Shown here piece after piece: positions 37,651 through 45,254 of a DNA stretch of 64,000 nt. The notes under the pieces were generated by a model, which made no database searches, was not told the DNA's origin, and saw nothing but the letters and a program-made list of their open reading frames with translations. Location of the stretch: the NCBI RefSeq assembly GCF_013032005.1, contig NZ_WQBE01000001.1, forward strand, positions 992,001-1,056,000. The letters run 5' to 3'. The stretch's first letter is position 1, and the number at the start of each line of letters is the position of its first letter. A program made the translations under genes and the position numbers. The stretch comes from Ruegeria atlantica (GTDB lineage Bacteria > Pseudomonadota > Alphaproteobacteria > Rhodobacterales > Rhodobacteraceae).

Positions 37651-37884
37651 ATGACGAACATGGTTTGGAAAAGGAACGAGGTCGAAAGCCCCTGTATCCA
37701 GATCTGTGTCGTTCACCCGACCGAACGTATCTGCACCGGTTGCTACCGCACGATTGATGAAATCTCGCGATGGTCCAAAATGGACAGCAACGAGCGTGCT
37801 GAGATCATGGAAAACCTGCCCTCACGCAAACCCCAGCTGACCAAACGCAGGGGTGGTCGTGCCGCACGCCTGAAAAAGTCTTAA
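37651..37884 (+). CDS. DUF1289 family small protein
   Basis: A 77-residue protein with the DUF1289 cysteine pattern (SPCIQICVVHPTERICTGCYRTIDEISRWS), which suggests a metal or Fe-S site with four cysteines. The basic C-terminus (KRRGGRAARLKKS) could bind nucleic acid. Function is unknown. An in-frame TTG at 37633 would add six residues; the ATG at 37651 with GGGA upstream is preferred. It ends the ccmI-ruvX-DUF1289 unit. Confidence 0.85.
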   Translation: MTNMVWKRNEVESPCIQICVVHPTERICTGCYRTIDEISRWSKMDSNERAEIMENLPSRKPQLTKRRGGRAARLKKS

Positions 37885-38103
37885 ATTCTATCCAGATCGA
37901 GGACATGGACTGAATATGCGCCGCTGCAGGTTGGTCTGAACTTCGAGGGGGATCAAGTTCGAACACTTGTGGTGAGTGAGTGGCAACCCACAGCGACGCG
38001 CTTCAGTTTTCAGGTTCCTCCGAAGTGGTTACGCGGAAGAACAAGGCATTGCTAATCGTTTTTTGACCATTCAATCAAGAAAAACTAAGCCTGACCTAGC
38101 ATG

Positions 38104-38127
38104 ACCTGACGTAAGCGTCAGGTTTAA
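38104..38127. terminator. hairpin in the intergenic region 37885-38134
   Basis: An 8-bp stem (ACCTGACG at 38104-38111 with CGTCAGGT at 38116-38123) closes TAAG and is followed by TTTAAT on the plus strand. It sits between convergent genes and may end the DUF1289 unit. The rest of this 250-base gap holds no supportable gene. Confidence 0.55.
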
Positions 38128-38134
38128 TCTTGGC

Positions 38135-38863
38135 CTACCCGGCAGCCAGCCAGGATTTGGCATTTTCGATATCCTCAGATGCAAAGAATTGAGTTCTCGT
38201 GCCCAGAACATGACTGGCCGCCCGTTGCGCCATATGTTGCCACGTTTTGTCCCCAACGATGGCCGCGCGATCCAGCATCCCGGCATGTTTCCGAACCAGT
38301 TTGAAATGCGATGCCAGCGCTGACAGACCCTGCCAGCCGTCAAATTCCCGCAAGTCGATCAACAGCCGGAACCCCTCCTTGGCTTGCAACAGGTTATCGA
38401 GGTCCCGTTCCGCCCGGCTGAATTCGTCGGGGTCCAGCTTTCCCAAGAGGCTGATCTGAATGCACGGCCCACCCAGATCAACCACGTGAATCGACCCCAA
38501 AGATTCGCGCATCCAGCGTCGGGCGGCCTCCAGTTCGGAAAGCGCAAAGACTTGCACCGGGCATGGCAGGATCGGGGCAGCCAGGCGGATACTGGTCTTT
38601 ACCCAACCCTGATCCGCCGCCACGCCAATGCGATCAAATCCGCGCCAGTGGCTCAGCCCCAGCTTTGTATCGGCCCAAGCGGCACTCAGATCGTAACCCT
38701 TGAATTCCGGCTGAACGACGGCCAGCAGACGCACGTTTTCATGTTCGGTCAATGCGGCCTCGATAGCGGGCACCAGAACCTCGCTGTAATCAGTACTGGT
38801 CACCTCGCCGGACAGTTCGACTTCCAGCAATGCTCCGTCCGAATTCCTGTGGACCGTAATCAT
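38135..38863 (-). CDS. tandem SpoIIAA-like (STAS superfamily) protein
   Basis: A 242-residue protein made of two SpoIIAA-like domains, about residues 1-120 and 125-242. Each has a beta-strand with a repeated pattern (VELSGEVTSTDYSEVLVPAIE, then ISLLGKLDPDEFSRAERDLDNLL), an aromatic-rich middle and an ARRWM/AKSWL end (ELEAARRWM, EDIENAKSWL). Single-domain relatives are about 120 residues. The role is unknown; these are not the anti-sigma antagonist SpoIIAA itself. GGAGGTTTTT precedes the ATG. The 2OG-type oxygenase gene lies just upstream on the same strand. Confidence 0.8.
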   Translation of the reverse strand: MITVHRNSDGALLEVELSGEVTSTDYSEVLVPAIEAALTEHENVRLLAVVQPEFKGYDLSAAWADTKLGLSHWRGFDRIGVAADQGWVKTSIRLAAPILPCPVQVFALSELEAARRWMRESLGSIHVVDLGGPCIQISLLGKLDPDEFSRAERDLDNLLQAKEGFRLLIDLREFDGWQGLSALASHFKLVRKHAGMLDRAAIVGDKTWQHMAQRAASHVLGTRTQFFASEDIENAKSWLAAG

Positions 38864-38896
38864 CAAAAACCTCCAAATCCGAATAATGGCAGGAGG

Positions 38897-39679
38897 TTAG
38901 GCGGATTCGATCCATTCGGCTACTCCCCCGGCGCACTCGGGGCGGAAATAGGCGATCATGCGTCCATCCGCCCCGGCCGAGGCATTGGCGCCCCATGGGG
39001 CCACCCCATGCAGGCAATGACGGTGCAACAGGTAGGCCTCACCGGGTTTGGCGGGCAATTCGATGCGTGGGCAAGTGTCGAATACTTCGCGGCGCGCAGC
39101 CTGATATGCCTCGGTTATATCCACCTGATGCAGACTATTGCGTGGGTGCCCGTCCAGCGCGTGTTTGAACGCGGCGCGCAGGATTTTATGACTGCCTTCC
39201 CACAGCACCATGGGGGCGGCATCAATACTGGCATCGTTCAGAGGAATGCCCAATATCCACGCATGCGGCTCATCCACCCGCCGCCGCCGATCCGGTCCCG
39301 CAGGCCGCAACCCGTCCACATGTGCCGCGTCCCGCTTTAACCGATACTGCCCGGCGCTGGCGCTTTCACCCTGCCGCGGGCGTGGATAGCCGGGGTAGAT
39401 GACCGAGACCTGTCCCTTGTGCAGCGGCAGTTCTCCGTAATGATCGGTGATGAAATCCATGGCTTGGCCAGACAACACCCCCGATTGCCCAACCCTGCCC
39501 CGCGGGTCATTGTCCAGCGCGTCGACGCCAATAAACCATGTCCCCTCACAATCCAGCCATTGGGCATGGGCTGGGTCAGTGACAGATGCACGGGCAGCGG
39601 GCAGCGCGTGCCCTACCCACTCGGCCAGCACCGGATCGAAGGGGAACCTGATCCAGCCATTTTCGTGAAAATCGCTCAT
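38897..39679 (-). CDS. phytanoyl-CoA dioxygenase-like 2OG-Fe(II) oxygenase
   Basis: A 260-residue protein with features of the PhyH family: an HxD iron motif in RDAAHVDGLRP, a distal histidine in LHRHCLHGVAPWG and an arginine in GRMIAYFRPE that would bind 2-oxoglutarate. The substrate is not evident. Its start ATG overlaps the TauE-like stop by ATGA, so it is translated with the exporter; this hints at a shared substrate, perhaps an organosulfur anion, but that is inference. Flavour of the family was judged by motif only. Confidence 0.75.
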   Translation of the reverse strand: MSDFHENGWIRFPFDPVLAEWVGHALPAARASVTDPAHAQWLDCEGTWFIGVDALDNDPRGRVGQSGVLSGQAMDFITDHYGELPLHKGQVSVIYPGYPRPRQGESASAGQYRLKRDAAHVDGLRPAGPDRRRRVDEPHAWILGIPLNDASIDAAPMVLWEGSHKILRAAFKHALDGHPRNSLHQVDITEAYQAARREVFDTCPRIELPAKPGEAYLLHRHCLHGVAPWGANASAGADGRMIAYFRPECAGGVAEWIESA

Positions 39680-40512
39680 AACCCCAGTGCCTTACGCAGC
39701 ATGTTCAGGGCGACCAGCGTCAGGAACACGGCAAACACGCGTCTGAGGGGTTTGGGGTTCATCGCATGAGCCAGCTTTACCCCCCACGGCGCGGTGATTG
39801 TCGTCATGGCGACAACGATACCAAAGGCAATCAAATTTACCGCCCCGATGGTCAGTGGCGGGCGGTGTTCCGGCGGAACGTCCAGAAACAGAAAGCCCAG
39901 AACCGAAGGCACCGCGATGATCACGCCAAAACCGGCAGCAGTTGCCACGGCGCGGTGAATGGGCGTGTTGTAAAGGCTCATCAGTGGCACGCCGAAACTG
40001 CCGCCTCCGATCCCCATCAACACTGAAAGAAAGCCCACCGGGGGCGACAGTACGGCACGTTTGATCCCTTTGGGCATGGCGTCACCCAACCGCCATTCAG
40101 ATTTGCCTAGCCCAAGATAGGCCCCGATGACCATCCCCAGCACGCCAAACAAAATCTGCAGAACCTCGGTCCGCAGCGCCGAGGCCACCAGAACGCCGAT
40201 GATCGCCCCGACCGCAATCCCAGGCCCCCAGCCGCGCAGGATTTCCCAGTCCACTGCGCCTTTCTTGTTGTGCGACAGCACCGATCGCACAGAGGTCACG
40301 ATGATCGTCGCCAAAGAGGTCGCCAGACACAGCTGCATCAACTGCGGGCCGCCATATCCAAGCGTCTGGAAGGCATAGAAAAAGGCGGGCACCAGCACGA
40401 TACCCCCACCAACACCCAGCAATCCGGCCAGAACACCGGCCAGCGCCCCGATTACAAGCAAAAGGCCCAGCATCTGGGCCAGCAACATCGTCTCGGGCAT
40501 CTTCCCCCCCAT
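39676..40512 (-). CDS. TauE/SafE family membrane transporter (second copy)
   Basis: A 278-residue membrane protein with about eight helices and the family motifs LGVGGGIVLVPAFFYAFQTLG near the N-terminus and LMGIGGGSFGVPLMSLYN in the second half. It is distinct from the one at 3733-4452. The ATG at 40512 and an internal ATG at 40500 are both possible. Its 3' end overlaps the dioxygenase gene, with dusA lying 28 bases upstream of its start. Substrate unknown. Confidence 0.9.
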   Translation of the reverse strand: MGGKMPETMLLAQMLGLLLVIGALAGVLAGLLGVGGGIVLVPAFFYAFQTLGYGGPQLMQLCLATSLATIIVTSVRSVLSHNKKGAVDWEILRGWGPGIAVGAIIGVLVASALRTEVLQILFGVLGMVIGAYLGLGKSEWRLGDAMPKGIKRAVLSPPVGFLSVLMGIGGGSFGVPLMSLYNTPIHRAVATAAGFGVIIAVPSVLGFLFLDVPPEHRPPLTIGAVNLIAFGIVVAMTTITAPWGVKLAHAMNPKPLRRVFAVFLTLVALNMLRKALGL

Positions 40513-40540
40513 AGCGGCCTGTGGCCGTATCTTGATCCGC

Positions 40541-41566
40541 TCAAACCTCGACCAGAGGCGCCACGCGCTCCAGTGCCTGCAACATCACCTCGGGGCCCGC
40601 GCCCTCATGCACCGCGCCTTCGGACAAGGCCCGCCGCCAGGCCCGCGCACCGGGGCGACCGGCAAACAAGCCCAGCATATGACGAGTGATCTGGTGCAAC
40701 CGGCCCCCTTCGACAAGGTGAGCCTCAACATAGGGAACCATTTCCTGCACAACTTCGACTGGATCAGCGGCCTGCCCGGTGCCGTAGATCAGCGGGTCGG
40801 CTTCCGCCAAAATGTCGGTCGGCTGATGGTAGGCCGCGCGACCAATCATGACGCCGTCCAGCCCTGCCTCAAGATGCGTTCGCGCCTGATCCAGAGAGGT
40901 AATGCCCCCATTGATCGAGATATGCAGATCGGGAAATGCCGCCTTCATCCGGTGAACCAGATCATAATCCAAAGGCGGAATATCGCGGTTTTCCTTGGGG
41001 CTGAGACCCTGCAACCAAGCCTTACGCGCGTGGATCGTCACCCGTTCGCAACCGGCCGCGCGGATTTGGTCCAGAAATGTTGGCAGAACCTCTTCGGGGT
41101 TTTGTTCATCCACGCCGATCCGGCATTTGACCGTCACGTCAACATCCACAACCTCACGCATGGCAGATACGCATTCGGCAACCCGACCCGGGTCCTTCAT
41201 CAAAACCGCCCCAAATGTGCCGGACTGCACCCGATCCGAAGGGCAGCCGCAGTTCAGGTTGACCTCATCATAGCCCGCCTCGGTCCCAAGCCGTGCTGCC
41301 TGCGCCAATTCCTTTGGGTCGGACCCGCCCAGTTGCAACGCTACGGGGTGTTCCTGAGGGCTGTATCTCAGCAAATGCATCGCCCCACCGCGCACCAGCG
41401 CTGGGGCCGTCACCATTTCCGTGTAAAGCAACGCCTGCCCACTGAGCAGCCGGTGCAGATAGCGACAGTGCCGATCCGTCCAGTCCATCATGGGGGCAAC
41501 GGACAGACGGGCCGCGCGCCTAAGTCCACCCCCTTTCAGGGCTGTGTTTTCTGCTAAATTCGACAT
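40541..41566 (-). CDS. dusA: tRNA dihydrouridine(20/20a) synthase DusA
   Basis: A 341-residue FMN-dependent enzyme that reduces uridine 20/20a in tRNA. Family motifs are SVAPMMDWTDRHCRYLHRLL (substrate/FMN site), EVNLNCGCPSDRVQSGTFGA with the active-site cysteine, and HARKAWLQGLSPKENR, which is characteristic of DusA over DusB/C. ATG at 41566 is used, with GGAAAG upstream; a GTG three codons earlier is possible. It may be the first gene of a unit continuing into the TauE-like and dioxygenase genes. Confidence 0.95.
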   Translation of the reverse strand: MSNLAENTALKGGGLRRAARLSVAPMMDWTDRHCRYLHRLLSGQALLYTEMVTAPALVRGGAMHLLRYSPQEHPVALQLGGSDPKELAQAARLGTEAGYDEVNLNCGCPSDRVQSGTFGAVLMKDPGRVAECVSAMREVVDVDVTVKCRIGVDEQNPEEVLPTFLDQIRAAGCERVTIHARKAWLQGLSPKENRDIPPLDYDLVHRMKAAFPDLHISINGGITSLDQARTHLEAGLDGVMIGRAAYHQPTDILAEADPLIYGTGQAADPVEVVQEMVPYVEAHLVEGGRLHQITRHMLGLFAGRPGARAWRRALSEGAVHEGAGPEVMLQALERVAPLVEV

Positions 41567-41720
41567 ACTTTCCACGCCCGTCTTGGCCTTGTTCCTCAGG
41601 GGATCATTTCAGAACAGCCCTGTAGCACTATTTCGAGATCGAGTGCCACTCGGAATGCCAAATTGTCAGTTTCGTGACGAATCTCAGCCAGGGCGGATGA
41701 TATGTGACGGGTTTTGACCC

Positions 41721-42323
41721 TTACACCGCATAACGGCTGATCATCATTTCGACGCTGTTTTCGATGGTTTCGGCCATTTCGGCCTCGCTCAGCACAGACC
41801 CGGTGAACAAAAGGGGCCAAAATGCGCGCGCTTTGATCAGGCCGATGAATTCGCGCCCCGCCTGTTCCGGATCGTCGATCCGCAATTGCCCGTCCTCGGC
41901 TGCATCCCGCATCATGCCGATGAAGGCAGCAGTTTTGTCTAGTTTGCCTGTCGCCTCGGCAGCAAGGGCCGGGCTGCGCAAGGTTTCGCTGATCACCATC
42001 CGGGACATCGCCATCACATCCGGCATCATCAGGATGCGCCCTTCGGCCCAGGCCAGTTCGGTCAGTTGTTCGCGAATATCACGGCCTTTTTTGTACCGGA
42101 TTTCGACCACTTCGGCAAAGCGGCTGGACAGCTCGATCACAATCGAGCGAAACAGGTTTTCCTTGCTTTCGAAATACTTATACAGCGTACGCTTAGACAC
42201 CTCGGCCTGCGCCGAGATGCGATCCATGCTGGCTGCGGCAAAGCCCTTGTCCTGGAACTCGGCCACAGCAGCTTCGATGATCTGCGCGTATTTGGTCGCA
42301 TTCGGTGCGCTGCATTCGGTCAT
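41721..42323 (-). CDS. TetR-family transcriptional regulator
   Basis: A 200-residue repressor. The N-terminal helix-turn-helix (QIIEAAVAEFQDKGFAAASMDRISAQAEVSKRTLYKYFESKENLF) is a textbook TetR DNA-binding domain at about residues 13-57. The C-terminal ligand domain resembles the AefR-type C-terminal region. It is divergent from iorA, and two 18-bp palindromes lie in the 139-base gap, so it probably represses itself and iorAB. The inducer is unknown. Confidence 0.93.
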   Translation of the reverse strand: MTECSAPNATKYAQIIEAAVAEFQDKGFAAASMDRISAQAEVSKRTLYKYFESKENLFRSIVIELSSRFAEVVEIRYKKGRDIREQLTELAWAEGRILMMPDVMAMSRMVISETLRSPALAAEATGKLDKTAAFIGMMRDAAEDGQLRIDDPEQAGREFIGLIKARAFWPLLFTGSVLSEAEMAETIENSVEMMISRYAV

Positions 42324-42366
42324 GTCAGAGCTATAGACCTATTGACAGGGGGCGGTCAAATCCTAG

Positions 42367-42384
42367 GTAAACGCAGGAGTTTAC
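42367..42384. promoter_or_regulatory. candidate TetR operator 1
   Basis: The palindrome GTAAACGCAGGAGTTTAC has 6-bp arms and a 6-base spacer. It lies 44-61 bases upstream of the tetR start, just after a TTGACA hexamer at 42342-42347 that could be a -35 element for iorA. Confidence 0.75.
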
Positions 42385-42407
42385 AAGGGCGATATTCTGT
42401 GCCACTA

Positions 42408-42425
42408 GTAAACGCGCCAGTTTAC
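42408..42425. promoter_or_regulatory. candidate TetR operator 2
   Basis: The palindrome GTAAACGCGCCAGTTTAC has the same arms and spacing as operator 1. Its centre is 41 bp away, about four helical turns, so both sites face the same side of the helix. It ends 37 bases before the iorA start. Confidence 0.75.
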
Positions 42426-42462
42426 CGACTCAGGTAACCAGCCCAACACGGAAGGTCCCCTC

Positions 42463-42927
42463 ATGGCACTGACATTGAAACTGAATGGCGAAACCCACAC
42501 GGTTGACGCCGAACCCGGCACGCCCTTGCTGTGGGTAATCCGGGATGAATTAAAACTAACTGGAACCAAATTCGGCTGCGGCGTCGCCTCGTGCGGTGCC
42601 TGCACCGTACACCTGAATGGCGAGCCCGTACGCTCGTGCCAGACCTATATCGAAGACGTCGAAGATGCCGAGATCACCACAATCGAGGCCGTCGGCAATG
42701 ACAAGATCGGCGCCGCCGTTCAGCAGGCCTGGGTTGAGTTGGACGTCGTTCAGTGCGGCTATTGCCAATCGGGTCAGGTGATGTCGGCCGTTGGGCTGTT
42801 GTCCGAAAATCCCACCCCATCCGTCGAAGAGATTGACGATTACATGCACGGCAATGCCTGCCGCTGCGCCACCTATCAACGCATTCGCGCCGGCATTCAG
42901 CGCGCGTCCGAAATACTGGAGGCCTGA
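42463..42927 (+). CDS. iorA: isoquinoline 1-oxidoreductase-type small subunit (2Fe-2S)
   Basis: A 154-residue xanthine-oxidase-family iron-sulfur subunit. The plant-type cluster ligands are C39, C44, C47 and C59; the second cluster has C98, C101, C133 and C135 (QCGYCQSGQ and NACRCATYQRI). It transfers electrons from the molybdenum subunit. Substrates in this family include isoquinoline and aldehydes; none is established here. ATG at 42463 is used. iorB begins three bases after its stop. Confidence 0.9.
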   Translation: MALTLKLNGETHTVDAEPGTPLLWVIRDELKLTGTKFGCGVASCGACTVHLNGEPVRSCQTYIEDVEDAEITTIEAVGNDKIGAAVQQAWVELDVVQCGYCQSGQVMSAVGLLSENPTPSVEEIDDYMHGNACRCATYQRIRAGIQRASEILEA

Positions 42928-42930
42928 TCT

Positions 42931-45117
42931 ATGACCATCAACACCTCTCGCCGTGGGTTTCTGAAAGGGGCCGCCGCTGCCGGTGCTGTTCTGCTGGTTG
43001 GTGCGCGTGCCGATGGCGTGCTGGCTGCGACCTCATCCGAGACTGCGCAATTCAACCCCTTCGTCAAGATTGATGCGAATGGCACAGTGACGGCCATCGT
43101 CAAACACTTTGAAAAAGGTCAGGGCCCCGCAACCGGCCTGCCGACGTTGATCGCCGAAGAAATCGGTCTTCGCATGGATCAGATCGACTACGAATTCGCG
43201 CCATCTAACGCGCAGATTTACAACAACCTTCTGTTCGGCCCCTTTCAGGGCACCGGCGGGTCGACCGCGATGGCGAATTCGTGGATGCAATATCGTCAGG
43301 CCGGTGCCGCCGCGCGCGAAATGCTGATCGCTGCCGCCGCCCAAAGCTGGGGCGTGGATGCCGCGGGTATCACCATCGACGAAGGCATCGTCAAAGCGGG
43401 CGACCAATCCGCCCCGATTGCCGAGTTTGTGGCTGCGGCCTCTCAGCTAGACGCGCCCACCGAGCCGCGCCTGAAAGACCCATCGGAATTCCGTCTGATC
43501 GGCAACGAATCCGTGCGCCGCAAGGATTCCGCCATCAAAGGCAACGGTCAGGCCATGTATGCCATGGACGTTCACCTGCCAAACCAGATGGTCGCCATGA
43601 TCAAGCGCCCTGAGTCAAAAGGCGGTATCGCCAACGGCTTTGACGACAGCGCGTCGAAAGAAGTCAAAGGCTATATCTCAGCCGCCGTTCTGCCCAATCA
43701 GGCAGGGGTCGCGGTTTACGCCGAAAACACCTGGGCCGCGATCCAGGCGCGTGACGCGCTTGAGGTTGATTGGGATATGTCGGGCGCGGAAACCCGCCAT
43801 TCGGATCAGATCAAGGCCGAGATCATGGCCGCACTGGATGCCGAACCAACTTATAACGTGAACAAGGCGGACTTCGCAGCAGTCGCAGCAGCAATCGACG
43901 GGGCAGACAAGGTCATCGAAAAGACCTTTTACTTCCCGCTGCTGGCGCATGCTCCGATGGAGCCTCTGAACTGCACCATCGAACAAACCGCCGAGGGCGA
44001 CATCGTCTTGCATGACGGTGCGCAAATGCCGACCGGCCCGCACATGGCGTATCAGCAAATCTTCCAACTGCCGCCCGAAAAGATCCACATCAAGACGATG
44101 CTGGCAGGCGGGTCGTTCGGGCGTCGCGCGACACCAGATGCGGATTACCAAGTCGAGGCAGCGCTGGCCTTTGTGGTCACCGACCGCTCGCGCCCGGTTA
44201 AGCTGGTCTGGACGCGTGAGGATGACATCCGCAGCGGCTATTACCGCCCTGCCTTTGGTCACAAGGTCCGTGTGGGCCTGAATGCCAATGGCGACATCGT
44301 TGGCTGGCAACATCAGGTAGCTGGCCAATCGGTCATCAAGGGCACTCCGTTTGAATCCGTTCTGGTGCATGACGGGATCGACCACAGCTCGATCGAAGGT
44401 ATCGCCGACAGTCCTTATGCCATCCCCGGAATGGCGCTTGGGCTGACCGACACGCCGAAGGCAACGACGGTACTGTGGTGGCGCTCTGTGGGCCACACCC
44501 ACACCGGCTATGTCATGGAGACGATGATGGATGCAGTTGCCGAGGCCGCAGGGCGCGATCCAGTGAAGTTCCGACTGTCGCACCTTGCCGACGCCAGCAA
44601 CCCGGATCAGGCACGCAAAGCTACGGTTCTGAAACTGGCGGCTGAAAAAGGCAACTGGGGCAACGCGCCTGCAGGTCGCGCGCAGGGTATCGCAGTTCAC
44701 AAGTCCTTTGGTTCCTATGCAGCTCAGGTTGTCGAGGTATCGGGCGATCCGGAAAACGGCATCAAGATCGAAAAGGTCACCTGTGCAGTCGATTGTGGCA
44801 TTGCGGTGAACCCTGATGTGGTGCGCGCGCAGATGGAAGGCGGCATCGGTTACGGCATCGGGCATGTCATGCGCGATCAGATCACGCTGACAGATGGCAC
44901 TGTGGATCAATTCAACTTCCCGGATTATGAGCCGCTGCGGATTGGCGACATCGCCGCGATTGACGTACATATCGTTCCATCAGCCGAGGCACCCACAGGT
45001 GTTGGCGAACCGGGCACCCCACCCTCGGCACCGGCGTTGGCCAATGCAATCAACGCATTGTCAGGCACGCACGTAGCCGAACTGCCAATGGCTGAAAACG
45101 GCGTCAGCTTCGTTTAA
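42931..45117 (+). CDS. iorB: molybdopterin-dependent oxidoreductase large subunit (IorB-like)
   Basis: A 728-residue molybdenum subunit. It starts with a twin-arginine signal (TSRRGFLKGAAAAGAVLLVGA), so the complex is exported folded. Internal motifs are GSFGRRATPDADYQ and the C-terminal GVGEPGTPPSAPALANA, with the Glu expected to be catalytic. IorB-type proteins couple to membrane cytochromes; no such gene and no dedicated cofactor-insertion gene (XdhC-like) lies nearby. The specific substrate, quinoline-like or an aldehyde, cannot be read. Confidence 0.88.
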   Translation: MTINTSRRGFLKGAAAAGAVLLVGARADGVLAATSSETAQFNPFVKIDANGTVTAIVKHFEKGQGPATGLPTLIAEEIGLRMDQIDYEFAPSNAQIYNNLLFGPFQGTGGSTAMANSWMQYRQAGAAAREMLIAAAAQSWGVDAAGITIDEGIVKAGDQSAPIAEFVAAASQLDAPTEPRLKDPSEFRLIGNESVRRKDSAIKGNGQAMYAMDVHLPNQMVAMIKRPESKGGIANGFDDSASKEVKGYISAAVLPNQAGVAVYAENTWAAIQARDALEVDWDMSGAETRHSDQIKAEIMAALDAEPTYNVNKADFAAVAAAIDGADKVIEKTFYFPLLAHAPMEPLNCTIEQTAEGDIVLHDGAQMPTGPHMAYQQIFQLPPEKIHIKTMLAGGSFGRRATPDADYQVEAALAFVVTDRSRPVKLVWTREDDIRSGYYRPAFGHKVRVGLNANGDIVGWQHQVAGQSVIKGTPFESVLVHDGIDHSSIEGIADSPYAIPGMALGLTDTPKATTVLWWRSVGHTHTGYVMETMMDAVAEAAGRDPVKFRLSHLADASNPDQARKATVLKLAAEKGNWGNAPAGRAQGIAVHKSFGSYAAQVVEVSGDPENGIKIEKVTCAVDCGIAVNPDVVRAQMEGGIGYGIGHVMRDQITLTDGTVDQFNFPDYEPLRIGDIAAIDVHIVPSAEAPTGVGEPGTPPSAPALANAINALSGTHVAELPMAENGVSFV

Positions 45118-45123
45118 AGCCCC

Positions 45124-45155
45124 TGCTCCGCGCCGTCCCCCTCTGGCGCGGAGCA
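45124..45155 (+). terminator. strong hairpin after iorB, without a T run
   Basis: An 11-bp stem (TGCTCCGCGCC at 45124-45134 with GGCGCGGAGCA at 45145-45155) closes a 10-base loop seven bases after the iorB stop. The following ACTTGC is not T-rich, so it may stabilise the mRNA 3' end rather than terminate alone. Confidence 0.55.
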
Positions 45156-45181
45156 ACTTGCTGCAAAACCACCGCGGCAAT

Positions 45182-45202
45182 AATTTGATCAAATTTAGTG
45201 AC
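45182..45202. promoter_or_regulatory. TTTGATCAAA-centred operator-like motif, copy 1
   Basis: A 14-bp perfect palindrome AATTTGATCAAATT at 45182-45195 is followed by TAGTGAC. The block recurs with one change in 21 bases upstream of the amidotransferase gene (46610-46630). It lies 53 bases upstream of the first ligase gene and is a good candidate for a shared pathway repressor site. Confidence 0.65.
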
Positions 45203-45254
45203 AAGGCGCGTTTAACCCATTACATCTCGGGTAACTCGAAGGATGGAGACCCCG

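Noticed and set aside
43678-44970. A 430-codon minus-strand frame opposite iorB, and similar long frames opposite phaZ (56339-57739) and thrS (62044-63303)
   Set aside because: All are exact antisense of confidently assigned genes and show no signal of their own.
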